Position numbers and translations under genes: made by a program. Under the pieces are notes generated by a model that worked only from the letters and a program-made list of their open reading frames with translations, ran no database searches and was not told the DNA's origin. From assembly GCF_000003195.3 (NCBI RefSeq), contig NC_012871.2, positions 45,130,378 through 45,194,377 of the forward strand: a stretch of DNA of 64,000 nt, read 5' to 3'. The stretch comes from Sorghum bicolor. Lineage: Eukaryota; Streptophyta; Magnoliopsida; Poales; Poaceae. Below, in pieces: positions 57,114 to 64,000 of this stretch; the first letter of the stretch is position 1, and each line of letters begins with the position of its first letter.

Positions 57114-60100
57114 TTACTCAAACAAATATGAATATGATTTTCTCAGATCATCCTCTCTTTCCCAAGTTGCGTCTGCTTCTGAATATCGATTCCACTGCAC
57201 CTTGCACATTCTAATAACCCGACTTCTAGTGACTCTCTCAGCTGTCTCCAAAATTCTGACCGGATACTCTTCATAAGTGAGATCACCTTTAACAGATAGC
57301 TCTTCCAATGGTATTTGTTCCTCAGGTACACACAAACACTTCTTGAGTTGTGACACATGGAACACATCATGCACACCAGATAAACTCTTAGGTAACTCTA
57401 ACTGATACGCTACTTCTCCACACCTTTGCAAAACTTTAAACGGACCGACATATCTTGGAGCTAGCTTTCCTTTCATATTAAACCTCTTCACACTCCGCAT
57501 AGGTGATACTTTCAGATAGACATAATCACCCACTTCAAAAGATAGCTCTCTCCTACGCGTATCTGCATAGCTTTTCTGACGAGATTGAGCAACTCTCAAG
57601 TTATCCCGAATGGTCCGCACTTGTTGTTCCGCATGTCTAAGCACATCTGTCCCAAACACCTGAGTTTCTCCTGTCTGATTCCAAAACAAAGGTGTCCTGC
57701 ACTTCCGACCATACAGTGCCTCGAACGGTGCCATCTTAAGACTCTGTTGATAGCTGTTGTTGTAGGAGAATTCCGCATATGGCAAACTCTTGTCCCAACT
57801 AGTTCCATACTGCAAAGCACAATCTCTCAACATATCTTCCAATATCTGAGTGATCCTCTCAGTCTGTCCATCTGTCTGTGGATGATATGCTGTACTAAAA
57901 TTTAACTTTGTTCCTAAGGAATCATGCACTGCTTTCCAAAAGTGAGATGTGAATTGAGTACCCCTATCTGACATAATCTTCTTAGGTACCCCATGCAAAC
58001 AAACAATTCTCTCCATATACAGCTCAGCTAGGCGTTCTCTGATGTACTTAGTCTTGACAGGTATGAAATGAGCCACTTTTGTCAAACGATCTACTATCAC
58101 CCATATTGAGTCATACCCTCTCTGTGTACGTGGTAAACCCACTATAAAATCCATACCCACTTCTTCCCACTTCCATTCCAGAATCTTCATTGGTTGCAAC
58201 AGTCCAGCTGGCCTCTGATGTTCAGCTTTCACTCGCTGGCAAGTATCACATATAGCAACATATTCAGCCACATCTCTCTTTAAGCCATACCACCAGTACT
58301 TCTGTTTCAGATCTAGATACATCTTAGTGCTACCAGGATGAATGGAATATGCTGACTCATGAGCCTCTCTCAGAATCATATCACGAATAGCCTTCACTTC
58401 AGGAACACATATCCTTTTTCCAAACCACAGTACCCCATTATCATCTATTCTGAATCCTGGTGCTTTGCCTAGTACCACATTCTGGGCTATCTCCTTTAGT
58501 TTCTCATCTTCCAACTGTCCTTTCAATATCTTTTCCTCTAGAGTAGGAGTGACCTCAATTTCCATAGCATCCACTACAATTCCTAGGTTCAAATGTGCAA
58601 ATTCAGCACACAACTCCTCAGATTCAGGTGTCGCCCGAAGCTCATTAGCATATTTCTTTCTGCTAAGTGCATCAGCCACGACGTGCGCCTTTCCAGGATG
58701 ATAATGCACTTCCAAATCATAATCCTTTATCAGTTCCAACCATCTTCGTTGCCTCAAGTTTAGATCTGTCTGGGTGAAGATATACTTTAGACTCTTATGA
58801 TCAGTATATATATCACTCTTATGCCCAATCAAATAGTGTCTCCAAATCTTCAATGCATGAACCATAGCTGCTAACTCTAGATCATGAGTAGGATAATTCA
58901 GTTCATGTTTTCTCAACTGTCTAGATGCATAAGCAACAACTCTACCTTCTTGCATAAGAACACAACCCAAACCCAGACGAGAAGCATCACAATAGATAGA
59001 GAAACTCTTACTCAGATCTGGCAATACCAACACAGGTGCAGTAGTCAATCTCTTCTTAAACTCCTCAAAACTAGCTTGACACTTATCAGACCATACAAAC
59101 TTAGCATTCTTCTCCAATAGAGCAGTCATAGGCTTTGCAAGTTTTGAGAACCCTTCAATGAATCTACGATAGTAACCAGCTAAACCAAGAAAACTGCGAA
59201 TTTCGCTTACATCAGTAGGTGGTTTCCAATTCAGCACATCTTTCACCTTACTAGGATCCACTGCAATACCACCATTAGAGACAACATGACCAAGAAAAGA
59301 AACTTCTTCCAACCAAAACTCACATTTACTACGCTTAGCATACAGCTTATGTTCTCTAAGCTTCTGTAAGACCAATCTCAAATGCTCAGCATGTTCTTCC
59401 TTGGTTTTAGAGAATACCAGAATATCATCAATAAAGACCACCACAAACTTATCAAGATACTCCATAAATACTTTATTCATCATGTACATAAAGTAAGCTG
59501 GTGCATTGGTCAAACCAAAAGACATAACTGTATACTCATACAACCCATACCTTGTTGTGAAAGCTGTCTTTGGTATATCTGAGTTCCGAATCTTCAATTG
59601 ATGATAACTAGAACGCAAATCAATCTTAGAGAACACACAAGCACCTCTTAACTGGTCAAATAAGTCATCAATCCTAGGCAAGAGATACTTATTCTTGATG
59701 TTGACCTCATTGAGTGATCGATAATCAACACACATCCTCTGACTACCATCTTTCTTATCAACAAAGATAACTGGAGCACCCCATGGTGAAGAACTAGGAC
59801 GAATGAACCCTTTATCTTGCAATTCCTTTATTTGTTTCTTAAGTTCTTCTAGCTCATTAACCCCTATTCTATATGGTCTTTTAGCGATAGGTGTAGTACC
59901 AGGTAGTAATTCAATTATAAACGCGATGTCACGGTCAGGTGGCATACCCGACAATTCATCTGGAAATACATCTGGAAATTCATTCACAACACGGTCCTGA
60001 GGGTTGGCATCTTCATCCAACTGGTTCACTATGGCTGTCTTTTGTTTCTGCACTTCGACCTTGAGTCGGTCTCCAGTTGGTGTTGTTAGTTCCATTACCT

Positions 60101-61550
60101 TGCCTTCACACTTAATCTTTGCATCTTGTTGCATCATCCAATCTGTACCCAAAATAAGATCAACTCCAGCTGTCCTCAGCACTATGGGGCTCACTTTAAA
60201 GTCTACCCCCCTTAGAGTCAAATTAATTGGAAAGCAACAATGTGTAGCTGGTATAGTTCCTTCTGGTGAATTTACAGTTATATCGCTTTTCATGACACGA
60301 GCAGGTATATTTTGTGTCTTAATGAAAGCTTGTGAAATGAATGTATGCGAAGCTCCAGAATCAAAAAGAACGGTAGCAGGAGTGGAATGGACATCAAATA
60401 TACCAATCATAACCTCAGATTCCTCCATAGCTGTCCCTGCAGACACATGATTCACTCTTCCAGTGTTGGGTGTTCGGTTGTTCTTCTGGTTGCTATTTTG
60501 CCCTTGAGAGTTCTGTGGGTGGAAGTTCTCTGGACAATCATAAGACATATGTCCCTCTTTTCCACAGCGGAAACACCTGTCAGGAGTCTTGGGAGCACTG
60601 TTCTTCCTAGGGGTGGCATTAGAATTCCTTGATCGAGGTGTCTGTCGACCATCCTGCTGCTGATGAGAGTTACGCTGCTGAAAATGAAAGCGCGGATTCC
60701 CACTCTGCTGTTGATTCTGGTATTGCTGAGGATACTGATCATGGTCCCACTGATAACTCTGATGGAAACCTTGTTGAGAGCCCAAGCACAGACGGTTATT
60801 ACTACCCAAACTTCGTCTTTGCATTCTCCTCTTCCGATCCTGACTGTTGCGCATATCAACCAGCACAATGGCACGGTTCACTAGAGCTTGGAAAGTAGGG
60901 TAAGTGTTTCCAGCCAACTGCAATCTGAGATCATAGTAAAGGCCTTTCATAAATAGACGCTGCTTATCAACATCTTCCTTGACCTCATTCGGAGCATAGC
61001 GAGCCAGCTGCTCAAAGGCATCATGATACTCTGCAACGGTCATAGAGCCCATTCTGAGAGATCTAAATTCCTCTTGCTTTATCTCTATCATCCCTTCATT
61101 GATGTGACGTGCCTTAAAATCTCTGCAGAATTCCTGCCAAGTGACGGCGGGAGCATTATTAGGACGAGCAGCTTGGTATGATTCCCACCAAGTCTGAGCT
61201 GCTCCCTGCAGCTGTCCAGAGGCGTATAACACCTTCTCCAGATCATTACACTGAGCTATGTTTAACTGTCGTTCCACAGCATGCAACCAATCATATGCTT
61301 CCATAGGGTCAGCAGAATGAGTGAACACTGGAGGTCGTCCTTTCATAAACTTGCCGCGTTTATCCCTCACATAGACAGGTGGTGGTGGAGCTGCAGGCTG
61401 GTGCTGAAGATGTTGTAGGAATGCATGCATCATCTCATTCTGTGTATGCATAAGTTCCTCCACTGAGATTGGGGCATTAGCACCCCTACCACGGCCTCTA
61501 CCTCTGCCTCTACCTCTTGCTGCCATCTGCATTCCCAGGTACAGAAACAT
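57114..61550 (-). CDS. gag-pol polyprotein of the Tekay-like chromovirus, uninterrupted
   Basis: One open frame of 1478 codons. The first ATG gives MFLYLGMQ, but a start at MAARGRGRG a few codons on fits gag starts better. In order: an RG-rich start, Retrotrans_gag ([20 protein letters not shown]; about residues 80-230), zinc knuckle [14 protein letters not shown] (about 325), protease [12 protein letters not shown] (about 395), reverse transcriptase ([19 protein letters not shown], active site [10 protein letters not shown] about 706), RNase H ([15 protein letters not shown]) and integrase. Integrase motifs are [42 protein letters not shown] and DGQTERI. A chromodomain-like end follows ([19 protein letters not shown]). 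All catalytic signatures seen are intact, so the copy may be able to transpose; expression is not shown by sequence. Confidence 0.95.
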   Translation of the reverse strand: MFLYLGMQMAARGRGRGRGRGRGANAPISVEELMHTQNEMMHAFLQHLQHQPAAPPPPVYVRDKRGKFMKGRPPVFTHSADPMEAYDWLHAVERQLNIAQCNDLEKVLYASGQLQGAAQTWWESYQAARPNNAPAVTWQEFCRDFKARHINEGMIEIKQEEFRSLRMGSMTVAEYHDAFEQLARYAPNEVKEDVDKQRLFMKGLYYDLRLQLAGNTYPTFQALVNRAIVLVDMRNSQDRKRRMQRRSLGSNNRLCLGSQQGFHQSYQWDHDQYPQQYQNQQQSGNPRFHFQQRNSHQQQDGRQTPRSRNSNATPRKNSAPKTPDRCFRCGKEGHMSYDCPENFHPQNSQGQNSNQKNNRTPNTGRVNHVSAGTAMEESEVMIGIFDVHSTPATVLFDSGASHTFISQAFIKTQNIPARVMKSDITVNSPEGTIPATHCCFPINLTLRGVDFKVSPIVLRTAGVDLILGTDWMMQQDAKIKCEGKVMELTTPTGDRLKVEVQKQKTAIVNQLDEDANPQDRVVNEFPDVFPDELSGMPPDRDIAFIIELLPGTTPIAKRPYRIGVNELEELKKQIKELQDKGFIRPSSSPWGAPVIFVDKKDGSQRMCVDYRSLNEVNIKNKYLLPRIDDLFDQLRGACVFSKIDLRSSYHQLKIRNSDIPKTAFTTRYGLYEYTVMSFGLTNAPAYFMYMMNKVFMEYLDKFVVVFIDDILVFSKTKEEHAEHLRLVLQKLREHKLYAKRSKCEFWLEEVSFLGHVVSNGGIAVDPSKVKDVLNWKPPTDVSEIRSFLGLAGYYRRFIEGFSKLAKPMTALLEKNAKFVWSDKCQASFEEFKKRLTTAPVLVLPDLSKSFSIYCDASRLGLGCVLMQEGRVVAYASRQLRKHELNYPTHDLELAAMVHALKIWRHYLIGHKSDIYTDHKSLKYIFTQTDLNLRQRRWLELIKDYDLEVHYHPGKAHVVADALSRKKYANELRATPESEELCAEFAHLNLGIVVDAMEIEVTPTLEEKILKGQLEDEKLKEIAQNVVLGKAPGFRIDDNGVLWFGKRICVPEVKAIRDMILREAHESAYSIHPGSTKMYLDLKQKYWWYGLKRDVAEYVAICDTCQRVKAEHQRPAGLLQPMKILEWKWEEVGMDFIVGLPRTQRGYDSIWVIVDRLTKVAHFIPVKTKYIRERLAELYMERIVCLHGVPKKIMSDRGTQFTSHFWKAVHDSLGTKLNFSTAYHPQTDGQTERITQILEDMLRDCALQYGTSWDKSLPYAEFSYNNSYQQSLKMAPFEALYGRKCRTPLFWNQTGETQVFGTDVLRHAEQQVRTIRDNLRVAQSRQKSYADTRRRELSFEVGDYVYLKVSPMRSVKRFNMKGKLAPRYVGPFKVLQRCGEVAYQLELPKSLSGVHDVFHVSQLKKCLCVPEEQIPLEELSVKGDLTYEEYPVRILETAERVTRSRVIRMCKVQWNRYSEADATWEREDDLRKSYSYLFE

Positions 61551-62442
61551 ATCTTAGTAACGTCCAACATGACAATTACAAGAGTTAACGGAATCTGGAA
61601 TTTTCTGGGTATCACCCAACATCAGCAGTTCAGAAAACCTGTCATATCTCGAGTTCTATTATTCAAAAGGATACATTCTACACACCGTTGGAAAGATAAA
61701 GAAATTGTCTACAACTTTCATTTAGATCATGTTAACAGATTCCAAAGTTAAATTAATCAAAACTGGGCATAACCAAAACTGTTCCAGAATTCCAGACTGC
61801 GCAGAAACCTCAACTTTGAACGACCATAACTCCCAGATCATAACAGATAATAAGATCATTCTTGCGGCATTGGAAAGATATGAAGATCTACTTGTTCCCA
61901 GAAAAATTTGATGAACATTTCACGAACAGATTTCGAGATGTACCAGATTTATTGCAGACTGCTCCAGAAAAACAGCAAAAGACAGAAACAGGATATGACC
62001 CCAAACCACCATTTATTCATGTTCTTACTTAAGGTTCTTAACTAGGAAACTTATGGATATGCCCACAAGGTTCCAGCACTCATTACAAAAATCCAAATCA
62101 AGCATAAGCATAATAACAAACCAAACCAAGCATCAAAGATTCACACTTCAAGCATTGACTCAACTTGCGGTGCTATCGTGATCTTCCTATTAAGGGCAAA
62201 GATCATAAAATCCTATTTCAATGACGTCAGAATATGGTAAGACAAAGTTCTAAAAGCATATCAAGCAAGAAGTGGGGATGAGAACAAGCCTTTAAAATAA
62301 GCAACAAGGTGGAGATGAATAGCAATGGAAAGGATTTAGTATAGAAGAAAATATCAAGGTTTATAGAACAAGGATTTTGTAGCAATTTCAAAACCTTAAG
62401 ACGACCAATTTCTAACTAGGCTTGCGTCCGACAGTCAACAAA
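61551..62442 (-). other. Leader of the Tekay-like element
   Basis: About 0.9 kb between primer binding site and gag start, without an open frame of note. It holds the expected 5' untranslated and packaging region. Confidence 0.7.
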
Positions 62443-62457
62443 GCTTTGATACCAACT

Positions 62458-64000
62458 TGTCACACCCATATTTTAAGAACAAAATAGGATACATAAAAAG
62501 ACTCATATGTGCCCCAGAAACAGTCGCACACATAAGTAGACAAATCTCAAAAGTACCATTGCAGTGTTTATTACATAGCGGAATATATTATATCACATAG
62601 TCTCATACAAAAATGATAGCATAAAGTAAACAACGCTCTCGACGGAAGCTCCACACAGGGACACTGTTGACTGGTTGACTCCAAACCTAGTACTCATAAC
62701 GGTAATCCTCATTCCAGTCATCTATCATAACCTGGGGTGTTGGGAAATTGCAAGAGTGAGCACATATCGTACTCAACAAGTATAACCAGGGGTTCATGAG
62801 GCTCAAATAGCTGACACTGGTTTGACTGCATTTAGCTTTTAATAGTAGATAGCATGTTCATAATTAAGCAACAATTGTCAAGGTAGCATAAGTAATTCGA
62901 TAATCACATGATCAGTTGTAAGCATAATTAACTCATAGCATAAACGATAATCAAATGAACATAATAACATAATAAGCTCATCATCTTAATGTAGATGTAC
63001 CCAAGGCCGCTCCTGACCGTGAGCTCAGCTAGTATACTAGTTTTAACACTCTGCAGAGGTTGTACATCTTTACCCATGAGTCATGATTTATCCTTTCGTC
63101 CGAGGCCCGTCGACCTCTTAGCTCACTTCCAAGGAAAGCCGGCAGGGTTCACTATGAAGCCTTTCAATGGTTTCGTCTAACAAGTTAGGGCCATTAGATT
63201 CACTCGGCAGGTAGATATAGAGCCCCCCTTCCATGGCACATAACCCGCAGCCTATACACACGGACAGAGGCCACACTATACCCAACGTGTCTAGCCATTC
63301 TTACGCCATTTAAGGTAACCGCTAACAAGCTAGAAAAAGGTCCTCATACTGTGCTAAAGCCAGAGCCATATAGCCCTCATGGTTGCACTGTTATCCCGGG
63401 TGATCACGTACAGACAAGATCTCATATAGTTATTTGTCATCCTTTTACGTTCATTGCACGGCTATTAACTATCTTACAAGATCATGGATTACATCAAGCA
63501 CTAGCACATCTACACCAAATGCATATCAAATAGGTAACAAGGAATCCATGATAACAAACATCTATGATTTTGCTAAGGTCGACAAGGTGGAAGCATGCAT
63601 ATGATATATATGTATATTTATAAGTGAATAGGTAACAAGGATGATCCCAAGTTATACTTGTCTTGCTCAAAGCTCTCCTGAGCCTGCTGGTCTTCAAAGG
63701 CTTGACCTTGATCACCAACGTATCGCTCACCGTCTATACTCGATCATCAATCAACAACACGCAATCCAATGTAGACAATCATACACGAAGCAAACAAGCT
63801 ATAATTAGAACAATACACCAAACAGTGGTAAATCATATATAAAAGTTTATGAAAATATTCTACGCAGCACTACGATCACACAAACGTAAAGTTCACGAAA
63901 ATCGGAATTAAAACGTAGAAGTTATGAATTTTCTAAGATTTCCTATAGAGAAATAATCAATTAATTAATACCAGGAAATTAAAAAGTTTCAAAACAGAGA
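62458..64000 (-). repeat. 5' LTR of the Tekay-like element, truncated by window end
   Basis: 1543 of an expected 2.7 kb is present, colinear with 54341-55886 of the other LTR. Confidence 0.93.

Larger units (their letters stand above)
54341..64000 (-). mobile_element. Tekay/Del-like Ty3/gypsy chromovirus, 5' LTR running off the window
   Basis: On the minus strand: 5' LTR (62458 to beyond 64000), primer binding site TGGTATCAAAGC (complement of 62443-62454), leader, a single gag-pol frame (57114-61550), polypurine tract (complement of 57067-57082, TAAGGGGGGTAGAG), 3' LTR (54341-57066, 2726 bp). LTR ends are TGTCACACCC...GGGTGTTACA. GTATA stands before 54341; its partner is outside the window. 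Long LTRs plus a C-terminal chromodomain fit the Tekay/Del lineage (inference). By eye about 22 substitutions and one 5-bp gap separate the 1.54 kb of LTR visible in both copies. Confidence 0.93.

Overview
This is plant nuclear DNA, most likely from a grass (Poaceae). The evidence is a host EMSY-like gene with small exons and GT-AG introns, Stowaway MITEs with TA target duplications, a Cassandra TRIM, a Sirevirus-type copia element with CACCGGAC palindromes, and Tat, Reina-like and Tekay/Del-like gypsy elements. No bacterial-style operon, CRISPR array or convincing RNA gene was found. A run of Ns (15806-16626) marks an assembly gap.

Layout. 1-8510 is old transposon debris: a Sirevirus-like LTR relic, a MITE (1073-1728), a pure TAA microsatellite (1901-2111), and a decayed MuDR-type transposon with long terminal inverted repeats (about 2339-8510). 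Inside that transposon lie a decayed gypsy LTR, a Cassandra TRIM (4156-4918, minus) and a solo LTR with perfect ATTAT duplications (5022-6362). 8511-11700 has no recognisable gene.

11914-23374 (minus) is the one recognisable host gene. It encodes an EMSY-LIKE protein (ENT plus Agenet/Tudor-like domains, histone-reader type), with ten coding exons, a non-coding first exon and a TATA box. Its seventh coding intron has swollen to 6.9 kb because a young Reina-like gypsy element (13269-18844, plus) sits in it; that element has lost its integrase core. Coding exon 9 appears to carry a 2-bp frameshift.

23770-30175 holds copia relics, a GC-rich block and a possible Helitron 3' end. 30180-51651 is one Ty3/gypsy Tat-lineage element with perfect GCCAT duplications. 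Its sense gag-pol is broken and part-deleted. It also carries, antisense to gag-pol, a seven-exon spliced gene with its own TATA box, encoding a plant-mobile-domain protein with a coiled-coil tail. A complete 10.0-kb Sirevirus (37696-47695, minus, ACAGT duplications) landed inside the last exon of that antisense gene. The Tat element itself landed inside an exon-like sequence.

52518-54340 (plus) is the 5' part of a multi-exon gene resembling the N-terminal region of grass Helitron Rep/helicase proteins. All seven of its introns are phase 1. It is cut by a young Tekay/Del-like chromovirus (54341 to beyond the window end, minus) that keeps one uninterrupted 1478-codon gag-pol frame.

The window is therefore a nested record of insertions. 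By-eye LTR divergence orders them Tat (about 3%), then Sirevirus (about 2%), then Tekay-like (about 1.4%), then Reina-like (no substitutions seen in the shared LTR sequence). These are visual counts, not alignments.
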